From Microbacterium amylolyticum (GTDB lineage Bacteria > Actinomycetota > Actinomycetes > Actinomycetales > Microbacteriaceae): a stretch of DNA of 64,000 nucleotides. A model generated the notes under the pieces. It saw only the letters and a list, made by a program, of their open reading frames with translations. It was not told the DNA's origin and made no database searches. Shown here piece after piece: positions 35,049 through 43,824 of this stretch. Location: assembly GCF_011046975.1 (NCBI RefSeq), contig NZ_CP049253.1:2046001-2110000 (forward strand). The letters run 5' to 3'. How positions within the stretch are numbered: the first letter of the stretch is position 1; every line of letters starts with the position of its first letter. The position numbers were made by a program, and so were the translations under genes.

Positions 35049-36062
35049 ATGACCCCGACCCCCGAAAGGGGCGCCGCAACGATCGAGCAGGTGGCTCGCG
35101 TTGCCGGCGTCTCGCGGTCAACCGTCTCCCGCGTTCTCGGCGGCGGTGAGCGCGTCAGCCCCGAAGCGCTCACCGCCGTTCGCGAGGCGATCAGCGCCCT
35201 GAACTATGTCCCGAGCCGCGCCGCGCGTTCGCTCGCATCGCGGCAAACGCACGCGATTGCGCTCATCGTTCCCGAGGACACCACCCGATTCTTCGGCGAT
35301 CCCTATTTCGCGGCGATCGTTTCGGGAATCGAATCGCGCCTGCGCGAAACCGACTACATCCTTAATCTCTTCATCGCCTCGGACGATCCGCGCTCCAAAA
35401 CGGCGTCGTATATCGAGTCGGGCAATGTTGACGGGGCAATCGTCGTTTCGCACCACACGAGCGACACCTACGTTGAGCGGATCGCGCAGGCCGTTCCCGT
35501 CGTCTACGGTGGCCGTCCCGTACGCACCCGCGACGGGGACTACTTCGTCGACGTGGACAACGTTCTCGCGGGCGAGGAGGCGACCGCCTACCTCATCTCG
35601 CGCGGAGCTCGCCGTATCGGCATGATTACCGGACCGCGCGATATGCGCGCCGGTATCGACCGTCTCGAGGGGCACCGACGGGCACTCGCCGCTGTTGGCC
35701 TCCCCGAGGGGCCGATCGAAGACGGCGGGTTCACCCGCGCAGGGGGAGCCGAAGCTGCGCGTCGCATCCTCGACGGGGGTGAGCCTTTCGACGCGCTGTT
35801 CGTGGCGAGTGATCTCATGGCGCGCGGAGCGATCGATGCCCTGCGTGACGCCGATCTGCGCGTGCCCGACGATGTGCTGATCGTGGGCTTTGACGACTCA
35901 CCCGTGGCGATCGGCGCGACGCCGGCGCTGACCACCATTCGGCAGCCCAGCTTTCACGCGGGCGAGCTCATCACAAACACGCTCCTGTCGCGGCTTCGCG
36001 GAGAGCCGGCCGAGCACGCCACGGTGCTGCCGACCGAGCTCATCATCCGCGACAGCGCCTGA
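35049..36062 (+). CDS. cebR: LacI-family repressor (CebR-like)
   Basis: A 337-residue LacI/GalR regulator. The helix-turn-helix and hinge are at residues 10-60 (TIEQVARVAGVSRSTVSRVL, then YVPSRAARSLAS). The ligand-binding domain follows (VGFDDSPVAIGATPALTTIR). The ATG at 35049 is preceded by AGGAG. Recognition residues of this helix fit the GGGAGCGCTCCC class of boxes, and two such boxes lie at the operon promoter, so it probably represses its own operon until a cello-sugar is bound. It ends exactly where the convergent permease gene begins to read in. Confidence 0.87.
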   Translation: MTPTPERGAATIEQVARVAGVSRSTVSRVLGGGERVSPEALTAVREAISALNYVPSRAARSLASRQTHAIALIVPEDTTRFFGDPYFAAIVSGIESRLRETDYILNLFIASDDPRSKTASYIESGNVDGAIVVSHHTSDTYVERIAQAVPVVYGGRPVRTRDGDYFVDVDNVLAGEEATAYLISRGARRIGMITGPRDMRAGIDRLEGHRRALAAVGLPEGPIEDGGFTRAGGAEAARRILDGGEPFDALFVASDLMARGAIDALRDADLRVPDDVLIVGFDDSPVAIGATPALTTIRQPSFHAGELITNTLLSRLRGEPAEHATVLPTELIIRDSA

Positions 36063-37328
36063 TCACATCGTCTTGCGTGCGCGGGCGATTGCGCCACCGA
36101 GGTGGTAGATCACCAGCGCCGCGACCGTGCCGATCACGATGCCTTCGAAAACGAAGTCGCCCAGGTGCATTCCGAAGTTCGCGATCCCGATCACGAGCGC
36201 AACGGCCGCGGTGTACTGGTTCACCGGCAGCGAGAAATCGACGCGGTTGTCCACCCAGATCTTGATCCCGATCAGCCCGATCAGTCCGTAGAGCGCCGTT
36301 GTCACACCGCCCAGCACGCCCACGGGAATCGAGTTGAAGACCTCGCCGATCTTGGGGGAGAAGGCGAGCAGAATCGCTGTTCCGCCCGCGATCCAGTAGA
36401 CGGCCGTTGAGTACACGCGCGTCGCGGCCATCACGCCGATGTTCTCGCCGTACGTGGTCGTTCCCGAGCCGCCGCCGGCGCCCGCGAGCGTCGTGGCGAT
36501 ACCGTCGGCGATCAGCGCGCGGCTGGTGTACTGGTTCACCGAGTCGTCCGTCATCGTCGCAACACCGCGCACGTGGCCGACGTTCTCGGCAACGAGCACC
36601 AGCACAACGGGCAGGAACATCGCCAGGACCGACCAGGTGCCGGGAGAGGCGAAATCGGGTGCGTGAAACTGCGGAAGACCGATCCAGCTGGCGTCCGCCA
36701 CCTTGTCGAAATCAAGCTCGCCCCGGAACGCCGCCGTGATGTAGCCGACGATCACGCCGAGGAAGATCGACACACGTCCAAGGAAGCCGCGGAAGGACAC
36801 CGAGAACAGGATCACGGCCGCCAGGGTCACGGTTGCCGTGATGGCCTGCTGTTCGTAGTTCGTCCATGCCAGCGGGGCGAGGTTAAAGCCGATGAGTGCG
36901 ACGATCGCTCCCGCCACAACGGGCGGCATAAATGCGTTGACCCACGCCAGCCCCGCCATCTGCACGACGACACCCACGAGGGCGAGCAACACGCCAACCG
37001 CAACGATTCCGGCGAGAGCCGAACCGATCTCGTTCTGCGCCGTTGCGGCCGTGACCGGAGCAATAAACGCGAACGACGATCCGAGGTAGCTCGGCAGGCG
37101 GTTTCGCGTGACCAGCAAGAACAGAATCGTGCCGACGCCCGAGAACAGCAGCGTTGTCGAAACGGGGAAGCCCGTAATCGACGGAACGAGGAACGTCGCC
37201 CCGAACATCGCGATCACATGTTGCAGACCCATCGCGGTCGTCGCGGGCCAATTCAGGCGCTCGCCGGGGGCGACAACCTTTCCGGGGGCGACGGTGCGGC
37301 CGTCGCCGTGCAGAGTCCAACCGAACAT
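36063..37328 (-). CDS. NCS2 uracil/xanthine permease
   Basis: A 421-residue nucleobase permease of the UraA/PyrP branch of NCS2. GLQHVIAMFGATFLVPSITG is the family start; LVAENVGHVRGVATMT and GGGSGTTTYGENIGVMAATR hold the substrate-site residues of this branch. About 14 hydrophobic segments are present. The start is placed at MFGWTL (37328), because upstream codons read antisense to the BCCT gene. Uracil is more likely than xanthine by the GENIG form, but both remain possible. Confidence 0.87.
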   Translation of the reverse strand: MFGWTLHGDGRTVAPGKVVAPGERLNWPATTAMGLQHVIAMFGATFLVPSITGFPVSTTLLFSGVGTILFLLVTRNRLPSYLGSSFAFIAPVTAATAQNEIGSALAGIVAVGVLLALVGVVVQMAGLAWVNAFMPPVVAGAIVALIGFNLAPLAWTNYEQQAITATVTLAAVILFSVSFRGFLGRVSIFLGVIVGYITAAFRGELDFDKVADASWIGLPQFHAPDFASPGTWSVLAMFLPVVLVLVAENVGHVRGVATMTDDSVNQYTSRALIADGIATTLAGAGGGSGTTTYGENIGVMAATRVYSTAVYWIAGGTAILLAFSPKIGEVFNSIPVGVLGGVTTALYGLIGLIGIKIWVDNRVDFSLPVNQYTAAVALVIGIANFGMHLGDFVFEGIVIGTVAALVIYHLGGAIARARKTM

Positions 37329-37544
37329 GCGAATCCTTCTCGATCGAGTGCAGGGAGGGTGATCGGGGCGCATGCCCGTCGACACAACGCTAGAGCACTG
37401 CGCCTCGACGAAACACGAAAGGCTGGTCGCCCCGGGATTCGCTTTCGGCTGAACCGAGCGGCCAATTTCGGGGTCTGGCGCCCGACGACAGTACCGTTGG
37501 ATTCGATAGACCGAGAGTGCACCCATACGAAACGGACAAGACGC

Positions 37545-39548
37545 GTGGCAAAGAACGAAAAAACCGAAGAGAAAAAACCGAAGAGACAGCCGATGAAGAA
37601 CCTCGTCCGTGAGGTCACGCACCCCGCGTTGATCCCGGGAATCGGTGTCGAAGACACATCGCGAACGTTCCGCACGAACTGGGTCGTGCTCGGCGTTGCG
37701 GGGATCTTCGCGATCGCCGTCTTGATCTGGGGGATCACGGCGCCCGACAACATTCTCTTCGTCGGTCAGACGGCACTCGGCTGGGTGCAGGACAACTTCG
37801 GCTGGCTGTTCGCGCTGATCGCGGTCGTCACCCTCGTTTTCATGCTCGTCGTTGGCTATGGCCGAACGGGCGGCGTTCGACTCGGTGCCGACGACGAACA
37901 GCCCGAGTTCTCCACCGGTGCGTGGATCGCGATGCTCTTCTCCGCGGGTATGGGCATCGGCCTGCTCTTCTGGGGCGCGGCCGAACCCCTCGACTTCTTT
38001 CAGAACGTTCCGCCCGGCGTTGACGCTGAGCCCGGCTCGCGCGACGCCATGATGGCGGCTCTTGCGCAGTCGACACTGCACTGGGGTCCGATGGCCTGGG
38101 GCTTCTACGCACTCGTCGGCGGAGCAATCGCCTACGCCGCATACCGTCGCGGGCGTGCCCCGCTGATTTCGGCGATCCTTTACCCGATCTTCAAGGAGAA
38201 GACCGAGGGCTGGATCGGTTCGGTGATCGACATCTTCGCGATTCTCGTGACGCTGTTCGGAACCGCCGTCACCCTCGGACTCGGAACCCTGCAGGTCGCC
38301 GCCGGCGTTGAGGTCGTGTCGGGTATCGGCGAGGTCGGCAATGCCGGTCTGATCATCATCGTCACGATTCTCACGGCCGGGTTCGTCGTTTCCGCCGTGT
38401 CGGGGATCAAGCGCGGCATCCGCCTGTTGTCGAACGTCAACATGGTGCTCGCGGGAACGATCGCGTTGGTCGTGTTCATCGGTGGCCCGACGCTGTTCTT
38501 GACGAACATCATCCCGTCGTCGGTTCCGAACTTCATTAGCGACCTGTGGATGATGCTCGCCCGCAACCCCGAACAGGGGGAGGACGCCGCAACGTTCGTG
38601 TCGAGCTGGACGAACTACTACTGGTCCTGGTGGATCTCGTGGACGCCGTTCGTCGGCATGTTCATCGCGAAGATCTCTCGCGGTCGAACGCTGCGCCAGT
38701 TCGTCACGGTCGTCATCCTCGTACCGTCCGCCGTGTCGGTGCTGTGGTTCGGCATCATGGGCGGCGCAGCGATGTTCTTCGACGAGCAGTCCGGCGGCGC
38801 TCTCACGGGCGCCTACGGTGCGGGGGGTGCGCAGTCGGTTCTGTACGCGCTGTTCGGCGCACTGCAGTCGAACGTGACGATCTTTGGTGCGACGTTCCCG
38901 CTTGCCTCGATTCTGAACGTGGCCGCGATGGCGTCGATCGTGATGTTCTTCGTGACATCGGCCGACTCGGCAGCGATCGTGATGGGGTCCATCAGCCAGC
39001 GCGGACGCCCCGAGCCGACCACGTGGGTGTCGATCATGTGGGGTGTTCTGCTCGGTGCCATCTCGGTGACGCTGCTGATCGCCGGTGGCACGAGTGCCCT
39101 CGACGGGCTCCAGGCGATCATGGTCGTGACGGCGCTGCCGTTTGTGCTGATTCTGATCGGCGTTCTGATCTCCTTCGGCAGCGAACTGCGAAGCGATCCG
39201 TACATGATCCGCCGCGCGTTCGAGAAGGCGGCGCTCGCGCAGGGCGTTCGAAAGGGCATTGAGGAGTACGGAGACGACTTCGTGCTGGGGGCGACAGAAG
39301 TTGCTCCCGCCGACGGAGCGGGTTCGGACATCGACACCGATTCGCCGGCCCTCACCGAGTGGTGGGACACCGCGACCGAGGCGATCGAGATCATCCCCGC
39401 GGCCGATTCCGCCGAAACGGATGAAGGCGTCATCACCGACGCCGATCCGACCGTGGTGGCAACGGTCACCCCGGAGGACGAGGTGCAATCGGTCGACGAG
39501 GAATCGACCTCCCGGCGAGAGCGCCGGGAGAACAGAGACGGCGAGTAG
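37545..39548 (+). CDS. BCCT-family betaine/choline/carnitine transporter
   Basis: A 667-residue transporter with 12 helices. The diagnostic BCCT tryptophan block is YYWSWWISWTPFVGMFIAKI; GMGIGLLFWGAAEPLDFFQ is the sodium/substrate region. GTG at 37545 gives a charged N-terminus (MAKNEKTEEKKPK); an ATG at 37593 is an alternative. The C-terminal tail of about 110 residues is acidic and disordered and ends in RRERRENRD, a possible osmotic-sensing extension as in BetP. Uptake of glycine betaine or a related compatible solute is the likely role. Confidence 0.88.
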   Translation: MAKNEKTEEKKPKRQPMKNLVREVTHPALIPGIGVEDTSRTFRTNWVVLGVAGIFAIAVLIWGITAPDNILFVGQTALGWVQDNFGWLFALIAVVTLVFMLVVGYGRTGGVRLGADDEQPEFSTGAWIAMLFSAGMGIGLLFWGAAEPLDFFQNVPPGVDAEPGSRDAMMAALAQSTLHWGPMAWGFYALVGGAIAYAAYRRGRAPLISAILYPIFKEKTEGWIGSVIDIFAILVTLFGTAVTLGLGTLQVAAGVEVVSGIGEVGNAGLIIIVTILTAGFVVSAVSGIKRGIRLLSNVNMVLAGTIALVVFIGGPTLFLTNIIPSSVPNFISDLWMMLARNPEQGEDAATFVSSWTNYYWSWWISWTPFVGMFIAKISRGRTLRQFVTVVILVPSAVSVLWFGIMGGAAMFFDEQSGGALTGAYGAGGAQSVLYALFGALQSNVTIFGATFPLASILNVAAMASIVMFFVTSADSAAIVMGSISQRGRPEPTTWVSIMWGVLLGAISVTLLIAGGTSALDGLQAIMVVTALPFVLILIGVLISFGSELRSDPYMIRRAFEKAALAQGVRKGIEEYGDDFVLGATEVAPADGAGSDIDTDSPALTEWWDTATEAIEIIPAADSAETDEGVITDADPTVVATVTPEDEVQSVDEESTSRRERRENRDGE

Positions 39549-39552
39549 GAAC

Positions 39553-39594
39553 ACGAAACGGGGCAGGATCCACTAGGATCCTGCCCCGTTTCGT
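39553..39594. terminator. Bidirectional terminator between BCCT gene and purC
   Basis: Arms 39553-39571 and 39576-39594 are perfect over 19 bp with loop ACTA. The hairpin is in the 51-bp gap between two convergent stop codons and serves both. One arm ends in GTTTCGT and the other in the same on the opposite strand. Confidence 0.85.
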
Positions 39595-39599
39595 TGCGA

Positions 39600-40478
39600 T
39601 CAGGAGGTCATCTTGTGCAGCAGCTCGCGGTAGCGGGCGGCGGTGCGATCGATGATCTCGGTGGGCAGCTCGGGAGGCGTTCCCTGCTTGTCCCAGTTCT
39701 CTGCAAGCCAGTCACGAACGATCTGCTTGTCGAAGCTGGCCATGCGCTCGCTCGGCGTCGTTCCCGTCTCCCACGCCTCACGGTCCCAGTAGCGGGAGGA
39801 ATCGCTCGTGAGCACCTCGTCGGCGAGGCGTAGCGTGCCGTCCTCGTCAACGCCGAACTCGAATTTCGTATCGGCGAGGATCAGGCCCTTGCCCGCGGCG
39901 GCCGTGGCGGCACGGGAGTAGATCGACAGCGCCGCTTCGCGCAGTTCGATGGCGCGCTCCGCGCCGATGAGCTCAACGGTTTTGTCGAACGAGATGTTCT
40001 CGTCGTGTTCGCCGAGAGGGGCCTTGTAAGCGGGGGTGTAGATCGGTTCAGGGAGCCGATCTCCGTTGCTGAGCCCGTCGGGCAGCGCGATCCCGCAGAT
40101 TGTGCCGTTCTCCTGGTACTCGGCCCAGCCCGATCCCGTGATGTAGCCGCGCACGACCGCTTCGATCGGCAGCATGTCGAGCTGGCGAACCAGCATCGCG
40201 CGCCCCGCGACCTCGTCGGGTGCGGTGTCGCCGGTGAGGTGGTTGGGAACGGCGATGTCGCCGTCGGCGCCCGCGAGCTGATCGAACCACCACATGCTCA
40301 GCGATGTCAGCAGCTCGCCCTTCGAGGGGATGCCGGGTTCGAGAACGTGATCGAAGGCGCTGACGCGGTCGGACGCGACAACGAGCATCGTTCCGGAGCC
40401 GTCTTCCGGACGGTACAGGTCGCGCACCTTCCCGGAATAGACGTGGTTCCAGCCGGGAAGATCGATCGGGGTGCTCAT
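39600..40478 (-). CDS. purC: SAICAR synthetase PurC
   Basis: A 292-residue enzyme that joins CAIR and aspartate in purine synthesis. Family blocks are YSGKVRDLYRP, VASDRVSAFDHVLEPGIPSKG, EAVVRGYITGSGW and ILADTKFEFGVD. Length fits the longer actinobacterial and yeast-like PurC form. It lies 47 bp behind purD on the same strand, likely one transcript. Confidence 0.95.
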   Translation of the reverse strand: MSTPIDLPGWNHVYSGKVRDLYRPEDGSGTMLVVASDRVSAFDHVLEPGIPSKGELLTSLSMWWFDQLAGADGDIAVPNHLTGDTAPDEVAGRAMLVRQLDMLPIEAVVRGYITGSGWAEYQENGTICGIALPDGLSNGDRLPEPIYTPAYKAPLGEHDENISFDKTVELIGAERAIELREAALSIYSRAATAAAGKGLILADTKFEFGVDEDGTLRLADEVLTSDSSRYWDREAWETGTTPSERMASFDKQIVRDWLAENWDKQGTPPELPTEIIDRTAARYRELLHKMTS

Positions 40479-40525
40479 CCGTCCATTATTGCGCGAGCTG
40501 TGCGCACCCCGGCGCGGGAAGCTCG

Positions 40526-41794
40526 TCAGACCATGCGCGCGGCAATGTCGCCGCGGAAGTGTGCGCCGTCGAGGCTGATCTTCGACATCGCCTCATAGGC
40601 GCGCGAGCGAGCCTCGGTGAAGTCGGCGCCGCGCGCGACCACGTTGAGTACGCGGCCGCCGGAGGCGCGCATCACGGTGCCATCGAGCGTTGTCGCAGCG
40701 TGAACGAGATGAACGCCCTCAATGGCCGCGGCCTCATCGAGGCCCGTGATTTCGCGCCCGGTGAGGGGCTTTTCGGGATATCCCTCGCTGGCGAGAACAA
40801 CCGTCACAACGGCGTCGTCGGTGAACTCGAAGCGCTCGGGGGTGTCCTCCAGCGTTCCCGATGCGGCAGCGAGGAGCACCTCGGACAGCGGCGTCTTCAG
40901 GCTGGGCAGAACGACCTGGGTCTCGGGGTCGCCGAAACGCGCGTTGAACTCGATCACCTTCACGCCGGCGGGCGTGACGATCAGGCCTGCATAGAGCAGC
41001 CCGATAAAGGGGGAACCATCGCGGTCGAGCTCGGCGACAACAGGCTTCGCAACCGTCTCGGTGACCTCGTCGATAAAACCGTCGACGGATCCGAACTGTT
41101 CGGAGAGCCAGGGGAGGGGCGTGTACGCACCCATACCGCCGGTGTTGGGGCCCTCATCGTTTTCGTAGGCGCGCTTGAAGTCCTGTGCGGGGGTTAGCGG
41201 GCGCACCGTGTCGCCGTCGCTGAGGAAGAACAGTGATACCTCGGGGCCCGTGAGGAACTCTTCGACGAGAACGGGGCCGCTGGGGAGGTACTGCTCGGCG
41301 TGGGCGAGCGCGGCGGCACGATCTTCCGTGACGATCACGCCCTTACCGGCGGCCAGGCCGTCGGCCTTCACCACGTACGGTGCGCCGTATTCGTCGAGGG
41401 CGGCCGCGACGGCCTCCGACGTGTTGGCATAGGCGGCGCGTCCGGTGGGGACGTTCGCCTGCTCCATGATGCGCTTGGCGAAGGCTTTCGACCCCTCCAG
41501 CTGAGCGGCCTGTTTGCCGGGTCCGAAAACGGGGATGCCCCGCTCGCGCACCGGATCGGCGATACCGGCGACGAGGGGAGCCTCGGGGCCGATGATGACG
41601 AGGTCGACATCGTTCGCCAGGGCGAAATCGCTGACGGCGGCTGCGTCGAACATGTCGAGATCAACGAGCGTCGCGTCCTGTCCGATTCCGGCGTTGCCGG
41701 GGGCAGCCAGAATCTCGTGCTCTGCGGATTCTGCTCGCAGGCCGAGGACGATCGCGTGCTCGCGGGCACCGGTACCGAGGACGAGGATCTTCAC
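40526..41794 (-). CDS. purD: Phosphoribosylamine-glycine ligase PurD
   Basis: A 422-residue ATP-grasp enzyme that makes GAR from phosphoribosylamine and glycine. MKILVLGTGAREHAI opens the family; IIGPEAPLVAGI, KADGLAAGKGVIV and VIEFNARFGDPETQVVLP are the ATP- and metal-binding blocks. It is the first gene of the purD-purC pair and runs divergent from a small conserved gene at 41884 across an 89-bp gap. Confidence 0.95.
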   Translation of the reverse strand: MKILVLGTGAREHAIVLGLRAESAEHEILAAPGNAGIGQDATLVDLDMFDAAAVSDFALANDVDLVIIGPEAPLVAGIADPVRERGIPVFGPGKQAAQLEGSKAFAKRIMEQANVPTGRAAYANTSEAVAAALDEYGAPYVVKADGLAAGKGVIVTEDRAAALAHAEQYLPSGPVLVEEFLTGPEVSLFFLSDGDTVRPLTPAQDFKRAYENDEGPNTGGMGAYTPLPWLSEQFGSVDGFIDEVTETVAKPVVAELDRDGSPFIGLLYAGLIVTPAGVKVIEFNARFGDPETQVVLPSLKTPLSEVLLAAASGTLEDTPERFEFTDDAVVTVVLASEGYPEKPLTGREITGLDEAAAIEGVHLVHAATTLDGTVMRASGGRVLNVVARGADFTEARSRAYEAMSKISLDGAHFRGDIAARMV

Positions 41795-41883
41795 CCCTCC
41801 AGCCTACCGGCGTGTGCGCAGGAGTTCCCCACGGCGTGCACGCTGCCCAAACGCTTGTCGGAGGAACGGCGGACAATGGTTCT

Positions 41884-42240
41884 ATGGCCAAGAGGAAGAT
41901 CGACGTTGGTGACGGCCGCGCGGCCGTTGCAGCGGTGCGCGGCGGAGCGGCGAACCGCGCGGCAACCGCAACGGCCGTGCGCTATCTGCTGCAGTTGCTG
42001 GAAGAGCGCGCGCCGGGCAAAACGGTCGAAGTGCGCGTTCCTCCGTTCGGCGCCGTCCAGGTGGTGCAGGGTCCGGAGCACACGCGGGGCACACCGCCGA
42101 ACGTTATTGAGATGGACGCCGACACCTGGGTGCGCCTGGCAACGGGGCAGACCTCGTGGGAGGCCGAGCGTGAAGACGGGCGGATCGCGGCGTCGGGAAC
42201 GCGCGCCGATGTTGCCCATCTCGTGCCCGTTTTGTGGTGA
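41884..42240 (+). CDS. Sterol-carrier-like (SCP_3) protein of unknown role
   Basis: A 118-residue protein matching the small actinobacterial sterol-carrier family found beside purine genes. RAATATAVRYLLQLLEERAPGK is a conserved first helix, and the end has the PNVIEMDADTWVRLATG block of the SCP-2 fold. Such proteins may bind a hydrophobic ligand; the function is not known. It lies between purD and purM, where this gene is often found in actinobacteria. Confidence 0.75.
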   Translation: MAKRKIDVGDGRAAVAAVRGGAANRAATATAVRYLLQLLEERAPGKTVEVRVPPFGAVQVVQGPEHTRGTPPNVIEMDADTWVRLATGQTSWEAEREDGRIAASGTRADVAHLVPVLW

Positions 42241-42294
42241 CCTGATCAGCCACTCCACCGGCCACTCACAGCGTCCCGGTGGTTGAATGAAGGC

Positions 42295-42651
42295 ATGTCT
42301 GGGATCCAGGATGCTCTCCCCGAAGATGAGGCTGCTGCCCGTGTGACACGTGCGCCCGAGGCGACGATCACGATCCGACGATCACCGAAGTACGGCGTCT
42401 TTACGGCTCTCGGGATTGCGCTCGGCATCGTTGCCGCACTCATTCTGGCCACCGTTTTCGACGGAACCGACAGCGCGAGCCCCTTCACGCAGGTGACCTA
42501 TTCGCTGACACAGGCGTTCGGATTCATCCTGCTGTGGTGTGTTCCTGCCGGTATCGCGATCATGATGGTCGTCGCATTGATCCTCGATCGTGCGAACGCG
42601 AACAAGGTCCGTCAGGCCCGTGTGCACGTCGACCTGGTCGACGAGCGGTGA
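42295..42651 (+). CDS. Small membrane protein of unknown function
   Basis: A 118-residue protein not recognised by name. It has an acidic N-terminus of about 40 residues, then two membrane helices (FTALGIALGIVAALILATVF near 40-60 and FGFILLWCVPAGIAIMMVVALI near 78-100) and a short basic tail ending HVDLVDER. The ATG at 42295 is chosen over a TTG at 42283. It lies 32 bp ahead of purM and probably shares its transcript. Confidence 0.68.
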   Translation: MSGIQDALPEDEAAARVTRAPEATITIRRSPKYGVFTALGIALGIVAALILATVFDGTDSASPFTQVTYSLTQAFGFILLWCVPAGIAIMMVVALILDRANANKVRQARVHVDLVDER

Positions 42652-42683
42652 AACGCACTGGCTACTGCCGGTAATCTGGTGAC

Positions 42684-43817
42684 GTGACAGACCCCTCTTC
42701 GCGTGCCGAGTCGCACCGGTCCACTTATTCCGACGCTGGCGTTGACACGGCGGCTGGCGATCTTGCCGTCGAGCTGATGAAGTCGTCCGTTCGTGCCACA
42801 CAAGGTCCCGAGGTTCTCGGTGGCGTTGGTGGTTTCGCCGGCATGTACGACGCGAGTTTTTTGACGTCGTACGATCGCCCGATTTTGGCGTCCAGCACGG
42901 ACGGTGTTGGCACCAAGGTGGCCATCGCGCAGGCCATCGACAAGCACGACACCATCGGCCAGGACCTGGTCGGAATGGTCGTTGACGACATCGTCGTTGT
43001 TGGCGCGAAGCCGCTTTTCATGACCGACTACATCGCAACGGGCAAGGTCTTCCCGCAGCGCATCGCCGATATCGTTCGCGGAATCGCCGACGCGTGTACG
43101 GCAACGGGAACGGCTCTCGTCGGCGGCGAAACGGCCGAACACCCCGGGCTCCTCGGCGAGGACGACTACGACGTGGCCGGTGCCGCAACGGGCGTTGTCG
43201 AATACGACGCCATGCTGGGTGCGCATCGCGTGCAGCCGGGCGATGCGATTCTGGCGCTGGCCTCCAGCGGTCTGCACTCCAACGGTTTCTCGCTCGTGCG
43301 CCACATTCTGAAGAACGCCGGGCTGGGCTACGGCGATCGCGTGGATGATCTCGGTGCCACGTGGGGCGAGGCTCTCCTGGAGCCGACGCGCCTGTACACC
43401 CTTCCGCTGCTGCGCCTCATCGAGCAGCTGGGCGGCGATGTGCACTCGCTGAGTCACGTGACCGGCGGCGGTATCGCGGCCAACCTTGCACGCGTTCTTC
43501 CGCAGGGCACCTGGGCAGAGGTCGACCGCTCGACGTGGAGCCCCAGCCCCGTTTTCCGGGTGCTGAGTGATGTCGCTGGCACCTCGCTGATGTCGAGCGA
43601 GGGCACGTGGAATCTCGGCGTGGGCTTCTTCGCCGTCGTTGCGCAGAACCGTGTTGCCGATGCCGTTGCCGCTTTGGCGAATGACGGCATCGCGGCGTGG
43701 CAGACCGGAACGGTTCAGGCAGGACAAGCACCCGAATCGGGCTTCGAACAGGGGGCAAAGGGAGTCGACGGCGGGGCCGTGCGACTTGTCGGAACGTACG
43801 CGGACGGAGCGAACTAA
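42684..43817 (+). CDS. purM: Phosphoribosylformylglycinamidine cyclo-ligase PurM
   Basis: A 377-residue AIR synthetase. YSDAGVDTAAGDLAVE opens the family, followed by ASSTDGVGTKVAIAQ, VDDIVVVGAKPLFMTDYIA and SLSHVTGGGIAANLARVLP. It closes the imidazole ring in purine synthesis. The start is GTG at 42684. It is followed after 7 bp by purF, so the two are an operon. Confidence 0.95.
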   Translation: MTDPSSRAESHRSTYSDAGVDTAAGDLAVELMKSSVRATQGPEVLGGVGGFAGMYDASFLTSYDRPILASSTDGVGTKVAIAQAIDKHDTIGQDLVGMVVDDIVVVGAKPLFMTDYIATGKVFPQRIADIVRGIADACTATGTALVGGETAEHPGLLGEDDYDVAGAATGVVEYDAMLGAHRVQPGDAILALASSGLHSNGFSLVRHILKNAGLGYGDRVDDLGATWGEALLEPTRLYTLPLLRLIEQLGGDVHSLSHVTGGGIAANLARVLPQGTWAEVDRSTWSPSPVFRVLSDVAGTSLMSSEGTWNLGVGFFAVVAQNRVADAVAALANDGIAAWQTGTVQAGQAPESGFEQGAKGVDGGAVRLVGTYADGAN

Positions 43818-43824
43818 ACCACCC

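Noticed and set aside
36063..39554. A 1163-codon minus-strand ORF covering the BCCT gene
   Set aside because: Only the last 421 codons encode an NCS2 permease. The rest is antisense to BCCT, rich in R, D, H and G, and has no domain, as expected of a GC-rich shadow frame.
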